64,000 bases of DNA from Thalassospira sp. MCCC 1A01428 (GCF_002115825.1 NZ_JFJZ01000019.1:1-64000); one strand, 5' to 3'. Positions 24,705 through 35,052 are shown, counted from the stretch's first letter. Notes: a model not told the origin generated them from the sequence alone. Program-made: numbers and translations.

Positions 24705-25673
24705 TTATCTCATCCACCGTGCAATCATTTTATGCTGCACATTGGCTTGGGCAGCCACCCGGTAATAAGACAACATTTCGCGCATCGGGTCTGACAGACG
24801 ATCAAAACCGGAAATAAAGGCAACCACGATCCCGATGGTTGTTTGCCCTTCAATAACCAGATATCCCCCGACGATCAAAACAATAAGCGGCGTTGCACCG
24901 TTTAAAAAATTGATGATAGCCTTCATGCCAAACTTTAAGACAAAGGTCATCATCCGGTTGCGATACAGCAAATCGATACGATCGGGCAGGGCGGTTTCAT
25001 CAAGATCAGTATCATCATGGGGCAACCGTGTCAGATCATCGCTAACACGGCGCATGGTGTTTACCCGCCGGGCAATAAGCACATTAATGCGTTTTTGAAC
25101 CAGCGGGACCAGCAATGCCTGGGGTACCAATGCCGCCAGCCCGATGGCGGCAACAAGGGGAGCTTTGGAGAACATATACCCCATGCCGAACACCAGCATG
25201 GCGGTATTTACAACCGGCTGCGACAAACATTCGCCCACAAAGCCGCCCAGTTTATCGATTTCCGATCCGATAATTGATATCACCTTGCCGTCTTCCTCGT
25301 GGGCGCTGTCACCCTCGTGTTCTTCGTGCAATTGGCTAAGGTGAAGGCGGTTATAGCGAATGGAGCTTTCACTTAACCAGCCCTGATAGAGACGCAGCAA
25401 ATATTTGCAAATCCCGTGCAGAATCAGAACCGCGCCATAGGCCCCGGCTAATTTTAATAACAAATCCAGCTTGCCATCCGATATGGCGTCATCCACCAGT
25501 CGGCGTTGCAGTTCAATGGGCAACATGCTGAGCGCCGCGACGACCACGGCAAGCAGCGACACCCAAATCTGGTGATAGCCGCTCATGCGCCAGACATAGC
25601 GCCACAATGATGATGCGGGTGTTTTATCGCCGGTCAGATCAGGTTTACGGGCCGGGATCATTTTTAGGGGCAT
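24705..25673 (-). CDS. Stand-alone ABC exporter membrane domain without ATPase
   Basis: The 322-residue protein is an ABC transporter type 1 membrane domain with about six hydrophobic segments (first two near residues 35-55 and 75-95). The cytoplasmic-loop pattern LHLSQLHEEHEGDSAHEEDGKVISIIGSEIDKL and a late SDPMREMLSYYR are typical exporter features. The chain stops right after the last helix. There is no Walker A, signature or Walker B sequence in it or in the 31 bases to the next gene, which is convergent. It could pair with an ATPase coded elsewhere or act without one. No good ribosome binding site is visible, so the start is uncertain. Confidence 0.75.
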   Translation of the reverse strand: MPLKMIPARKPDLTGDKTPASSLWRYVWRMSGYHQIWVSLLAVVVAALSMLPIELQRRLVDDAISDGKLDLLLKLAGAYGAVLILHGICKYLLRLYQGWLSESSIRYNRLHLSQLHEEHEGDSAHEEDGKVISIIGSEIDKLGGFVGECLSQPVVNTAMLVFGMGYMFSKAPLVAAIGLAALVPQALLVPLVQKRINVLIARRVNTMRRVSDDLTRLPHDDTDLDETALPDRIDLLYRNRMMTFVLKFGMKAIINFLNGATPLIVLIVGGYLVIEGQTTIGIVVAFISGFDRLSDPMREMLSYYRVAAQANVQHKMIARWMR

Positions 25674-25735
25674 AAAGGGGTGCTCGGTTGGTGGGGAAAT
25701 TCAAAAATCGGGAAGTAGTAACTTGAGGTTAAACG

Positions 25736-25766
25736 AAAAAAGCCCCCGAATGATCCGGGGGCTTTT
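25736..25766 (-). terminator. Terminator of the RND efflux operon
   Basis: AAAAGCCCCC and GGGGGCTTTT flank a short loop 30 bases after the permease stop. On the minus strand the stem is followed by six T; on the + strand it also ends in TTTT, so it may work in both directions. Confidence 0.85.
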
Positions 25767-25795
25767 CGATGTTTTTGTCACGTTACCGTGAAGGA

Positions 25796-28700
25796 TTAGT
25801 CGACCGGATGGGAAACAACCGGAATGTGTTCGTTATCGTGACCATGCTGGGTCAGCGGACGGTTGCCCGTTAAACGACGCATCATCACATAAAACACAGG
25901 TGTCAGGAACAAACCGAACGCCGTAACCCCGATCATGCCGGAAAAGACCGCCATACCCATAGCCTGGCGCATTTCAGCACCCGCACCGGTTGACAGCACC
26001 AAGGGCACCACACCCATGATAAATGCCATCGACGTCATCAGGATGGGGCGCAACCGCAACCGACTTGCTTCAATGGCCGCCTGCATTGGCGTCTTGCCAC
26101 CAAATTCAAGCTCACGGGCAAATTCGACGATCAGGATCGCATTTTTCGCCGATAGCCCGACAAGCACCATAAGCCCGATTTGCGTAAAGACGTTATTATC
26201 ACCCCCGGAAAGGTAAAGCCCGGTGAAAGCAGATAATAACCCCATTGGCACGATCAGAATAATCGCAATTGGCAATGTCAGGCTTTCATACTGGGCTGCA
26301 AGAACAAGGAAAACAAGCAGCAGCGCAATCGGAAAAACGATAATTCCGGTATTGCCCGCCAGAATTTCCTGATAGGTCAGTTCGGTCCATTCATACGAAA
26401 TACCTTGCGGCAGGGTTTCGTCGGCAATGCGTTGCAAGGCATCCTGCGCCTGACCCGACGAATATCCGGGGGCCGGGTTGCCGTTAATATCGGCAGACAG
26501 AAAACCGTTATAATGCATCGCCCGTTCCGGGCCGAATGTCGGTGTTACATTCAGCACAGCTGAAAGCGGCACCATGTCACCGTTTGAGCTACGAACTTCC
26601 AGATCACCAATATTGTCTTCATGTGCGCGATACGGGGCATCAGCCTGAACACGAACACTGTAGGTACGACCGAAAATCGTAAAGTCGTTAACATACATGC
26701 TACCAAGATAGATCTGCATGGTTTGCAAGATATCACTCACCGAAACACCTAACTGACGGGCTTTGGTCCGGTCAATATCGGCGTAAAGCTGCGGTACGCT
26801 AACCTGATAGGTCGAATACATACCGGCAAGTTCAGGCGTCTGATAGGCTTTTGCCAATAATGCCTTCCGGGCATCATCCAGCGCCTTGTAGCCCAGTGAG
26901 GCACGGTCTTCGAGCTGCATTTTAAAGCCACCCGTCGTTCCCAAACCCTGAACCGGGGGCGGCGGGAAGATAACCGTGAAGGCCTGCGGGATCGAAGCAA
27001 ATTGCTGGTTCAGCTGACCAGCAATGGCGCCAGCACTTAGACTTGGGTCTTTACGCTGATCAAACGGCTTAAGGGTGGCAAAAACAATGCCGGAGTTTGA
27101 ACTGTTGGTAAAACCGTTAATCGACAGGCCAGGAAAAGATACCGCATGGTCGACACCAGGATGAGCAAGGGCAATATCACCCATTTTACGAATAACATCT
27201 TCGGTACGGTCCAGGGTTGCGCCATCGGGCAACTGGGCAAAACCGATCAGATACTGTTTATCCTGTGTTGGCACAAACCCGCGCGGAATTTCACGAAACA
27301 GGCCAAATGTCAGGGCGACAAGCCCCAGATACAGCCCCATCATGATGGTTTTGCGGGTAACGATACCACCAACACCTTTGCTGTAACCGCTTGATCCCTT
27401 GTTAAATACCTTGTTGAACCCGCGAAAGAACCAGCCGAGTGCGCCGTCAAGAATACGGGTAAGCAGGTCTTTGGGTTCATCATGCCCCTTAAGCAACAAA
27501 GCGGCCAGGGCAGGGGAAAGAGTAAGCGAGTTAACAGCCGAGATAACGGTCGAGATTGCAATAGTCAGGGCAAACTGGCGGTAAAACTGCCCGGTCAGGC
27601 CGCTAATAAAGGCCAGCGGAACAAACACGGCCACCAATACCAGGGCAATGGCAACAATCGGCCCGGAAACTTCGCGCATGGCCCGGTAAGTTGCCTGGCG
27701 TGGCGAAAAGCCCAGTTCGATGTTACGTTCGACGTTCTCAACCACCACAATCGCGTCGTCCACCACGATACCGATTGCCAGCACCAGACCAAACAGACTA
27801 AGCGCGTTAATTGAAAAGCCAAACAGATACATGACCGCGAACGTACCGATTACGGAAACCGGCACCGCCAGCACCGGGATCAGGGATGCCCGCCAGGTTT
27901 GCAAAAAGACAATCACCACCAGAACAACCAGGACGATGGCTTCAAGCAAGGTGTGAATGACGGCATCGATGGACGAACGAACGAATTCGGTCGTGTCATA
28001 AACGATCCGGTAATCGACCCCTTCGGGCATATAGGTTTTGATTTCTTTCATCGTTTCGCGAACATTATCGGCGATTTCGATGGCGTTGGAACCGGGGGCT
28101 GCGAAAATCCCCATACCAACAGCGTCCTTGTTATCAAGCAGGGCCCGCAAGGAATAATCAGATGCGCCGATTTCAATCCGCGCCACATCGCGCAGACGTG
28201 TCACCGAACCATCAGGATCAGAGCGAATAATGATGTTGCCAAATTCTTCGGGGTCTTCAAGGCGGCCCTGGGCATTAACCGACAATTGCAAATCAAGGTC
28301 CGGCGCAGAAGGCGAAGCCCCGATTACACCAGCTGCGGCCTGAACGTTTTGCGATCGAATTTCAGCAACCACATCACTGGCCGAAAGGCCTTGTTCCGCA
28401 ACTTTTTGCGGATCAAGCCAGATCCGCATTGAATAGTCGCCGCCGCCAAACGCATTCACATCACCAACACCATGAATACGGGCGAGGCGATCCTTGATGT
28501 TAAGAATGGCGTAGTTACGCAGATAGTTCATATCGTAACGCCCGTTGGGCGAAACAAGATGCACAACCATTGTCAGGTCTGGTGAACTTTTGATCGTCGT
28601 CACACCCAGACTGCGTACTTCTTCGGGCAGGCGTGGTTCGGCCTGGGATACCCGATTTTGAACCAGTTGCTGGGCCTGGTCGGGGTCTGTCCCCAGGGCA

Positions 28701-28987
28701 AATGTCACCGTCAGGGTCATCAGGCCATCAGTTGTTGCCTGGCTGCTCATATACAGCATGCCTTCGACACCATTAATGGCTTCTTCAAGCGGTGTTGCGA
28801 CACTTTCAGCAACGACCTTGGGGTTGGCGCCGGGATAGTTGGCACGCACCACTACCGATGGCGGTACGACCTCGGGATATTCTGACACTGGCAACAGCGG
28901 AATGGAAATAACCCCACCCAACAGGATAAGCAGTGACAGCACCGCCGCGAAAATCGGGCGATCAATAAAGAATTTGGAAATGTTCAT
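25796..28987 (-). CDS. RND multidrug efflux permease, HAE1 (AcrB/MexB) family
   Basis: The 1063-residue inner-membrane pump has the typical start FFIDRPIFAAVLSLLILLGGVISI and 12 transmembrane segments in two sets around two large periplasmic loops. The proton-relay aspartate pair is in LAIGIVVDDAIVVVENVER, and the glycine-rich end of the second half is GLSAKNAILIVEFARE. Family members expel drugs, dyes, detergents and bile salts using the proton gradient. It is 24 bases downstream of the adaptor gene. No outer-membrane channel gene is in this operon, so a TolC from elsewhere is needed. Confidence 0.95.
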   Translation of the reverse strand: MNISKFFIDRPIFAAVLSLLILLGGVISIPLLPVSEYPEVVPPSVVVRANYPGANPKVVAESVATPLEEAINGVEGMLYMSSQATTDGLMTLTVTFALGTDPDQAQQLVQNRVSQAEPRLPEEVRSLGVTTIKSSPDLTMVVHLVSPNGRYDMNYLRNYAILNIKDRLARIHGVGDVNAFGGGDYSMRIWLDPQKVAEQGLSASDVVAEIRSQNVQAAAGVIGASPSAPDLDLQLSVNAQGRLEDPEEFGNIIIRSDPDGSVTRLRDVARIEIGASDYSLRALLDNKDAVGMGIFAAPGSNAIEIADNVRETMKEIKTYMPEGVDYRIVYDTTEFVRSSIDAVIHTLLEAIVLVVLVVIVFLQTWRASLIPVLAVPVSVIGTFAVMYLFGFSINALSLFGLVLAIGIVVDDAIVVVENVERNIELGFSPRQATYRAMREVSGPIVAIALVLVAVFVPLAFISGLTGQFYRQFALTIAISTVISAVNSLTLSPALAALLLKGHDEPKDLLTRILDGALGWFFRGFNKVFNKGSSGYSKGVGGIVTRKTIMMGLYLGLVALTFGLFREIPRGFVPTQDKQYLIGFAQLPDGATLDRTEDVIRKMGDIALAHPGVDHAVSFPGLSINGFTNSSNSGIVFATLKPFDQRKDPSLSAGAIAGQLNQQFASIPQAFTVIFPPPPVQGLGTTGGFKMQLEDRASLGYKALDDARKALLAKAYQTPELAGMYSTYQVSVPQLYADIDRTKARQLGVSVSDILQTMQIYLGSMYVNDFTIFGRTYSVRVQADAPYRAHEDNIGDLEVRSSNGDMVPLSAVLNVTPTFGPERAMHYNGFLSADINGNPAPGYSSGQAQDALQRIADETLPQGISYEWTELTYQEILAGNTGIIVFPIALLLVFLVLAAQYESLTLPIAIILIVPMGLLSAFTGLYLSGGDNNVFTQIGLMVLVGLSAKNAILIVEFARELEFGGKTPMQAAIEASRLRLRPILMTSMAFIMGVVPLVLSTGAGAEMRQAMGMAVFSGMIGVTAFGLFLTPVFYVMMRRLTGNRPLTQHGHDNEHIPVVSHPVD

Positions 28988-29011
28988 TGTGCTTGTGTCC
29001 CCCGGCCCTGA

Positions 29012-30241
29012 TTAAGAGCGGGAATCTCCCTTGGCGTCGCCACTTGCATCGACCATGGACCGACGATCCATCGAGACAACTTCAGGGGCAACGGTCATTC
29101 CTGGGCGAATGTGTTGCAGACCTTCAACAACAATACGTTCGCCGTCGGTCAGGCCTTTGGTTACAATCCGCATTCCGTTCTGTTCGCCACCGAGGCTGAT
29201 TTCACGGTACTCGACAACATTTTCCGGGTTCACAACCAAGACATACTTTTTGTCCTGATCAGTGCCAACAGCACGTTCTGCGACCATAATGGCACTGCCG
29301 GCACTGGCCTGGCCCAATTCGATACGGGCAAACTGCCCTGGAACCAGACGGCCATTTTTATTGTCAAACACGGCCTGTACGCGGATCGTGCCACTGCGTG
29401 GATTGAATTCATTATCAATCATTTGCACGTGACCCTTAATCGTATCAGGGCCAATAAAATCACTGTTAAGCTGAACCGGAATCTGATGAACAGTATCAAC
29501 TGACGGCTCACCGGTTTGATGCATGGCCAGTAGTAAAGCCTGTTCGTTTACATCAAAAGTCGCGTAAATCGGGTCAACAGAAACAATCGTAGTCAGGATT
29601 TCGGAATTGGCTCCTGCCGCAACGAGGTTGCCCGGCGTCAAACGAATATCGCCAACCCGACCGGAAATAGGGGCACGAATTTCAGTATAGCCAAGGTTCA
29701 ACTTGGCTGACCGTAACTGAGCCTGCGCCGAGCGCAGATCGGCCTCGGCATTCTGTTTGGTTTCCTGGCGCTGATCCAGTACCGAGCGGGTAATAACCCG
29801 GGTTTTCCAAAGCTCGTTACCACGGTCAAGCTCGGTTGTTGCCAGCTTCAGACGTGACTGCGCCGAAAATACCTGTGCTTCAACACGGGCGACTTCAGTT
29901 TCAAACGGGGCGGGATCAATTGTAAATAACAGATCGCCTGCCTTAACCAACTCGCCTTCGCGGAAATGAACGGCGTCAATCGCCCCGGCAACACGCGGGC
30001 GAATTTCCACCCGGTCAATTGCTTCAAGTCGGCCAGAAAAGCTCGACCAGCGGGTGATTTTCTGATTATGAATTTCAGCAACCGAGGCTGGTACGGCAGC
30101 AGGGGCCGCCGCCGCAGCAGGAGCTTCTTGCTGTTCTTCAGCATGAATAAAAGGTACGGGAACCAACCCGGTCGCACCCGCGGCGACAAACGCAATCGCG
30201 ACGGCGCCAACCGCATATCTTAATCTGGATTTCGATGACAT
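29012..30241 (-). CDS. RND efflux periplasmic adaptor (AcrA/MexA family)
   Basis: The 409-residue membrane fusion protein has an N-terminal membrane/signal segment (SRLRYAVGAVAIAFVAAGATGL) and no clear lipobox. The biotinyl-lipoyl halves are VRPRVAGAIDAV-like (EIRPRVAGAIDAVHFREGELVKAGDLLFTIDP) and YTEIRAPISGRVGDIRLTPGNLV, with a coiled-coil hairpin between (about residues 110-170) and a beta-barrel after. The ATG at 30241 has GGAGAG upstream, better than the longer frame from 30295. It links the permease to an outer-membrane channel. Confidence 0.93.
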   Translation of the reverse strand: MSSKSRLRYAVGAVAIAFVAAGATGLVPVPFIHAEEQQEAPAAAAAPAAVPASVAEIHNQKITRWSSFSGRLEAIDRVEIRPRVAGAIDAVHFREGELVKAGDLLFTIDPAPFETEVARVEAQVFSAQSRLKLATTELDRGNELWKTRVITRSVLDQRQETKQNAEADLRSAQAQLRSAKLNLGYTEIRAPISGRVGDIRLTPGNLVAAGANSEILTTIVSVDPIYATFDVNEQALLLAMHQTGEPSVDTVHQIPVQLNSDFIGPDTIKGHVQMIDNEFNPRSGTIRVQAVFDNKNGRLVPGQFARIELGQASAGSAIMVAERAVGTDQDKKYVLVVNPENVVEYREISLGGEQNGMRIVTKGLTDGERIVVEGLQHIRPGMTVAPEVVSMDRRSMVDASGDAKGDSRS

Positions 30242-30737
30242 CACGTCTCTCCGTATTTCCAATGGGCATTTTGCAATGCAACTTTGTTGCGACAATATGC
30301 GCGTGGTTCAGATTGCAATAGACGGCAATTCCAACACTTAGCGTTCCAGAATAAGAACGAACCTAATTTGCAGCGACAGATCAACAGATCAGTCCGTTTA
30401 AAAAACGAGCTTTAAAATGACGCGCTGCAATGTAATGGATGGGAATTCCCGCTGTCGCAAACTGGGATATTGAGGAAAAATATAAGGGGCGATGCCATAT
30501 ATCAGGTAGACTGATCGTCTTGGTTTTTTGCACAATCGCGCAAATTTTTGGCAATGCAGCAAAAATTTTAGCTCTTCTGAAACATGATCGTTCCATTTGA
30601 GCCGACATAGAAACGTGACCAGGAATGAATTTTGGCCAATTGGCAGAACACGGGACAAAATGCATTGCCGGTCAAGTTTCGCCAATCCAGCAAGAGATGA
30701 CAGCGAGGGCAAAACTGCCCTCGCATCAAATCACCGA
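30242..30737. promoter_or_regulatory. Intergenic leader of the RND efflux operon
   Basis: No gene can be supported here; frames on the minus strand (94-104 residues) have no family likeness. Two symmetric sites lie close upstream of the adaptor gene: GCAAC-TTT-GTTGC at 30278-30290 and ATTGCAAT at 30312-30319. They could be operators, but no TetR or MarR gene is adjacent. Confidence 0.35.
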
Positions 30738-33089
30738 TTACGATAACGGCATTATATCAATGGTGATGGTTTTAGGCAGGGCCGTACCATAATTAATATT
30801 GGTCGAAAAATTGCCCTGATCGTCAAAGGGATAACCGTAAACCAGCCCGTTCAGACTAATGCCAGTCGCTAAATTGTGGCTCCAGTTTTGATGGAGAAAT
30901 GCCGAATAGAAATTTGATTTTACAGAATTATCTTCTATCCATCCCGGATAAAAAACAAAAGGGGCACCCGTTGTTGGCTGTGCAACCTTGCTGTTTTTAT
31001 CGGTAAAGGTCACAGCCGGAGCCTCGGCACTATTATTGTCAACTGATCCAATCAGGATACATTCGCCATCAGTACCCTGACGATAAATATTGGCAGCCTT
31101 ATATAAAGCCGGTGATTGCGGCGACCATGTTAACGTCACATTTGCTGAGGTATCCAGGGTGATGCTTTGTGACCACGATAAAGCCGTTTCAGCACCATTT
31201 TGCAAAACACCAGACAGAAAATAACTGTAAGTTCCAGCCGGTAAGAGTTTGTTATCAGGGTCATTCTGGACAACACTGGCGGCAGCTTTGAATTGATAAA
31301 AGCTGATATATTGCAAGGGACCAAGCGCAAAACCGTACCCGGTTGCCATGCCGCGGTTAAACGCCGATACAACAACATTTTCCAACGCGGGCAGGGCGAT
31401 AGACGACAAACCGGGAAAATCCGCATTTTGTGCTATGGCATCTGCATCGGTTAAGGATGAAAAAACGCCGGTACATCCAAAAACCATCGCCGATGCTGTC
31501 CATGAAGAGTTGGTTAGCCATGATGGCACATGGGGCACAGCATAAACCGAGCCGCTGACGGGCAGCGTAATCTGCGTCAGGTCCGTATTTTCAACAAAAT
31601 AGGGGAAATAAATGTGAACGACAGCTCCCTGATATTCCCCCGCCTGAAGTGTCTGTTTTGTGGTCAGGCTGGTTTGCGACAAGTCGTTCACATCATAGGC
31701 GTTACCAACCAGCTGCAATGCCAGATAGGTTTGTGTCCCGTCACCCCATTGCCATGCAAGATCAATCGTTTTGGTGGCGCCCGTTTCATCGATAAATGAC
31801 AGATTAAGGATTTGTGCCCCCTGTTTGGGGGTAACCGTTACAACCTTTCCCATCCATAACGTTCCATGACTTCCCACTTCTTGCGCATATTGATGAAACG
31901 AAAAGACAGATGACTGATAATGGTCGAAAAATTGCTGTAACGGTGCATCAAACCATGTTGATAACGCATTAAATCCGTAAGAAGAGGTTACAGGAGCAGA
32001 CTTGGTAATGCTGACCGAATCATCGAAAAAACAAAACCCGGGCTGGGCGTTCCATTCATCAATCGACATGGAAGTTACCAATCCGAAATTCTGCAACGAC
32101 GGTGAAACAGGTATGGTTCCGCCCGCCGATACCGGTGCGACAGAAGCACGATAAAGGTTAATACCGGTCGCGTTTTTATTGACCGGAATATATTTCGACG
32201 GCGTCCCTTCAATCTGCCATCCGATATTAATGCCTTTTGCCTGCGCCGCCCCGGTTTTGCCAAGTAAAAACCCGCCGAAAACAGCAGGAGAGACGGCAGT
32301 TTCGCCAGATGGGGAGGTTTCAGCTACCGCATAAAAATAACTATGTGCGGTAAATGGATTGTCGGCTACCGGCACCCCGGTCGGGGCAAGATAAGATGGT
32401 GGCACAGGTGGGCTAACAGCTTTCAATATATCCTGAGGGGCCGTTAACGGCCCGGAAGCAGACCCCAGGCAGTCGGAAAATGGAGATTGTTCAGGGAATT
32501 GTGCCTTAAAACGCCCCATCAATTCCGAGGTCGAAATGGGTGAACCAACTTTGCCCAGTGGATATGGCGCAGAAGGAGAACTGGTAACTGTAAAGGTAAA
32601 ACTGACTTGATCAATATTGGAAATATCGACATCAAGCGTCGCGCTTTCGGTCGCTGTTGCAGTATTATAGCTTAGCTCAAAGATACCATAAACATCGGAC
32701 GGGTTCGTTGCCGGTGTTGGTACAGCAGGTTTTCCATTTGTAACTGCCACACCGCTAGACGGGCCGATGAACATAACAACGATGCCCGATATAATATTTT
32801 GATCCGTTGGCAAGGAAACAGACACCACATTGTGCCCGGTCGATAGGACTGGCGTATTCAGACAGACGACATTTTTACCGGTCGAGGACGCGCCAAAATC
32901 AGCATAGGCCCCGGTTTGTGCATCCCAATAGAACCATTTATCACCCTTGGCAGCAGTCTTGCCAAAAATGGCATATGAAAACCCGGCAGATACGACTGAT
33001 GCAGGTATCGAAAACTTCATTTCGGGAAATTGCGGTGCCAGGGCTGCAATCCCTGACGGTACAGATGACGACGGCTTTTTTTGATCCAT
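30738..33089 (-). CDS. Large GH64-like (beta-1,3-glucanase / thaumatin-like) protein with inserted domains
   Basis: The 783-residue protein ends with features of the GH64-TLP group: NFYSAFLHQNWSH and LNGLVYGYPFDDQGNFST, close to the family pattern of an exposed HQN/HEN and YGFPFDD. Mid-regions such as SSVFSFHQYAQEVG are compatible. Two segments with fibronectin-III-like character seem to interrupt it: about residues 245-350 (HSYFYAVAETSPSGETAVS ... GINLYRAS) and 640-735 (LPAGTYSYFLSGVLQNGAETALS ... ANIYRQG). No signal peptide is seen. The ATG at 33089 follows AGGAGA. Substrate would be beta-1,3-glucan if active (family knowledge). Catalytic residues were not assigned. Confidence 0.6.
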   Translation of the reverse strand: MDQKKPSSSVPSGIAALAPQFPEMKFSIPASVVSAGFSYAIFGKTAAKGDKWFYWDAQTGAYADFGASSTGKNVVCLNTPVLSTGHNVVSVSLPTDQNIISGIVVMFIGPSSGVAVTNGKPAVPTPATNPSDVYGIFELSYNTATATESATLDVDISNIDQVSFTFTVTSSPSAPYPLGKVGSPISTSELMGRFKAQFPEQSPFSDCLGSASGPLTAPQDILKAVSPPVPPSYLAPTGVPVADNPFTAHSYFYAVAETSPSGETAVSPAVFGGFLLGKTGAAQAKGINIGWQIEGTPSKYIPVNKNATGINLYRASVAPVSAGGTIPVSPSLQNFGLVTSMSIDEWNAQPGFCFFDDSVSITKSAPVTSSYGFNALSTWFDAPLQQFFDHYQSSVFSFHQYAQEVGSHGTLWMGKVVTVTPKQGAQILNLSFIDETGATKTIDLAWQWGDGTQTYLALQLVGNAYDVNDLSQTSLTTKQTLQAGEYQGAVVHIYFPYFVENTDLTQITLPVSGSVYAVPHVPSWLTNSSWTASAMVFGCTGVFSSLTDADAIAQNADFPGLSSIALPALENVVVSAFNRGMATGYGFALGPLQYISFYQFKAAASVVQNDPDNKLLPAGTYSYFLSGVLQNGAETALSWSQSITLDTSANVTLTWSPQSPALYKAANIYRQGTDGECILIGSVDNNSAEAPAVTFTDKNSKVAQPTTGAPFVFYPGWIEDNSVKSNFYSAFLHQNWSHNLATGISLNGLVYGYPFDDQGNFSTNINYGTALPKTITIDIMPLS

Positions 33090-33619
33090 AACAGGTCTCC
33101 TTGAATAATTTAAAGCGCAAAAACACACAATATCATTCAACCTGAAATAGATTTTCAATAACAGGTGTATCTTACCTCTTGGTCACGTTGACTCAGACTT
33201 AAAATAGCCGGGATCGGGCATTTGGAGGAAAATAGCACCGCAAAATTTATTGCCCTTGTTCCAAAAATTAAATTTTGGCTTCGCAAACAGGTGCCAAATC
33301 AATATCGGCACGCTATGTTAAGCGCGAATGACATGACACATGGCGTGCAATCATGCGATTTGGCATGTATGACGCTGTTTGAATTGTTCCTTACCGTTTG
33401 ACCGCGCGAAGGTCGCCGGATTTATTGTGAAGACAGGATGCACCAAATGCCTATTGGTAAATCAGTTTACAAGCGCGCATTTCTTTTTTGGGCATATTGC
33501 TGCGCCACACATTAGAAACCTTTGTTTCACAATGAGTCCGGTTCGAAATCTTAATTGGGGCAAATAGCAAAAGTGCTGTTTTGTCCTGGCTCCCACTTGA
33601 TAAAAACAGGAAATTAAAC
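33090..33619. other. 530-base gap between the GH64-like gene and gnd
   Basis: No convincing gene. The only longer + frame (33379-33567) lacks family likeness and a good ribosome binding site. A near-perfect 18-base palindrome, CCAAAAATT-AAATTTTGG, is at 33261-33278. Promoters for both divergent genes must lie here, but I could not place them. Confidence 0.4.
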
Positions 33620-35038
33620 ATGTCGGAACAACCTCAGGTAGGTCTGATTGGTTTGGGTACGATGGGTGCGGCCTTATCGCTCAATATCGCTGAAAAGGGA
33701 TACCCGCTTGCCGTTTACAACCGAACAGGCAGCGTCACCGATACGTTTATCAAAACGGCTGGCGACCTTGCGCCACGTTTAACCCCGACCGATAGCCTGG
33801 AAAACTTTGTCGCGGCCATCAAGGCGCCGCGCGTTATTATCCTGATGGTTCCGGCTGGACCTGTCGTTGACGACCATATTGATGCCCTTAAACCGGTTTT
33901 AGGCGACGACGACCTGATCATTGATGCAGGCAACGCCAATTTTTATGACACCGAACGCCGTGCCAAACGGGCACAGGACGAAAAATTCGGCTTTATCGGC
34001 ATTGGCGTTTCCGGCGGGGAAAGTGGTGCGCGGCATGGACCATCAATCATGGTTGGTGGTACGGAAGCAGACTGGAGCCGTGTTGCCCCGATGCTTGAAG
34101 CTATTTCCGCCAAATATGATGGCACCCCCTGTGCATCCCTGATGGGACCGGGCGGAGCAGGCCATTTCGTAAAAATGGTCCATAACGGTATTGAATATGC
34201 CGATATGCAAATGATTGCCGAGGTTTACAGCCTTATGCGGGACGGCATGGCCTACAAGGCAGGGCAGGTTGCTGATGTATTTGATACCTGGAACAAAGGG
34301 CGGCTGGCATCTTACCTGATCGAGATTTCCGCCAAGGTATCGCGTGCAAACGACCCGATTTCCGGCAATGCCATGCTTGACGTAATCCTTGATAAAGCGG
34401 GGCAAAAAGGAACCGGTCGCTGGACTGCAATTGAAGCACAACAGCTTGCCGTTCCGGTTCCCGTCATTGAAGCTGCCGTTGCAGCCCGCAATCTGTCTGC
34501 CCGGATTGATACCCGAAGCCGGGGTGCCGATCATTTTGGCGACGCTCAGAAAGCACTTGAGGGCGAGGGGATCGCTGCTGAAACACTGGAAAAGGCACTG
34601 ATTGCAGGTAAAATCCTTTGCTATGCACAAGGGTTTGAAATGTTGGCTGCCGCTGCCGATCATTTTAAATGGGACCTACCGATGCCCGCCATTGCCCGTG
34701 TCTGGCGCGAAGGCTGCATTATTCGTTCTGACATGCTCAATGACATGGCTACGGCATTGACCAACAACCCCGGCGACAACCTTATTTTTGCAGAACCGTT
34801 TTCGGGCTTGTTAAAAGATTGCCAGGCAGCACTGCGTGAAACAGTCATTGCCGCAACAACAGCAGGGATTGCAGTGCCTGCACTTGCAGCAGGGCTTTCA
34901 TGGTTTGATACCGTTCGCACACGCCGGACTTCGGCAAATATGATTCAGGCGCAGCGTGATTATTTCGGTGCGCACGGCTTTGAACGTGTTGACGGCAAGA
35001 ATGAGCCGCACGGTCCGTGGGCGGGTCACGAAGACTGA
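33620..35038 (+). CDS. gnd: 6-phosphogluconate dehydrogenase, decarboxylating
   Basis: The 472-residue enzyme converts 6-phosphogluconate to ribulose 5-phosphate and CO2 with NADP in the pentose phosphate pathway. The nucleotide-binding start is VGLIGLGTMGAALSLNIAEKG. The family signature is seen as IGVSGGESGARHGPSIMVGG, and FVKMVHNGIEYADMQMIAE contains the catalytic lysine and glutamate region. AGGA nine bases before 33620 supports this ATG over the upstream one at 33581. zwf and pgl are not adjacent. Confidence 0.96.
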   Translation: MSEQPQVGLIGLGTMGAALSLNIAEKGYPLAVYNRTGSVTDTFIKTAGDLAPRLTPTDSLENFVAAIKAPRVIILMVPAGPVVDDHIDALKPVLGDDDLIIDAGNANFYDTERRAKRAQDEKFGFIGIGVSGGESGARHGPSIMVGGTEADWSRVAPMLEAISAKYDGTPCASLMGPGGAGHFVKMVHNGIEYADMQMIAEVYSLMRDGMAYKAGQVADVFDTWNKGRLASYLIEISAKVSRANDPISGNAMLDVILDKAGQKGTGRWTAIEAQQLAVPVPVIEAAVAARNLSARIDTRSRGADHFGDAQKALEGEGIAAETLEKALIAGKILCYAQGFEMLAAAADHFKWDLPMPAIARVWREGCIIRSDMLNDMATALTNNPGDNLIFAEPFSGLLKDCQAALRETVIAATTAGIAVPALAAGLSWFDTVRTRRTSANMIQAQRDYFGAHGFERVDGKNEPHGPWAGHED

Positions 35039-35052
35039 TACGACATGTTATG

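Noticed and set aside
30381-30712. Two overlapping minus frames of 94 and 104 residues upstream of the efflux operon
   Set aside because: They overlap each other, lack binding sites and look like random coding; more likely leader or promoter DNA.
33379-33567. A 62-residue + frame in the gap before gnd
   Set aside because: No convincing ribosome binding site, no family likeness, and composition typical of non-coding AT-rich DNA.
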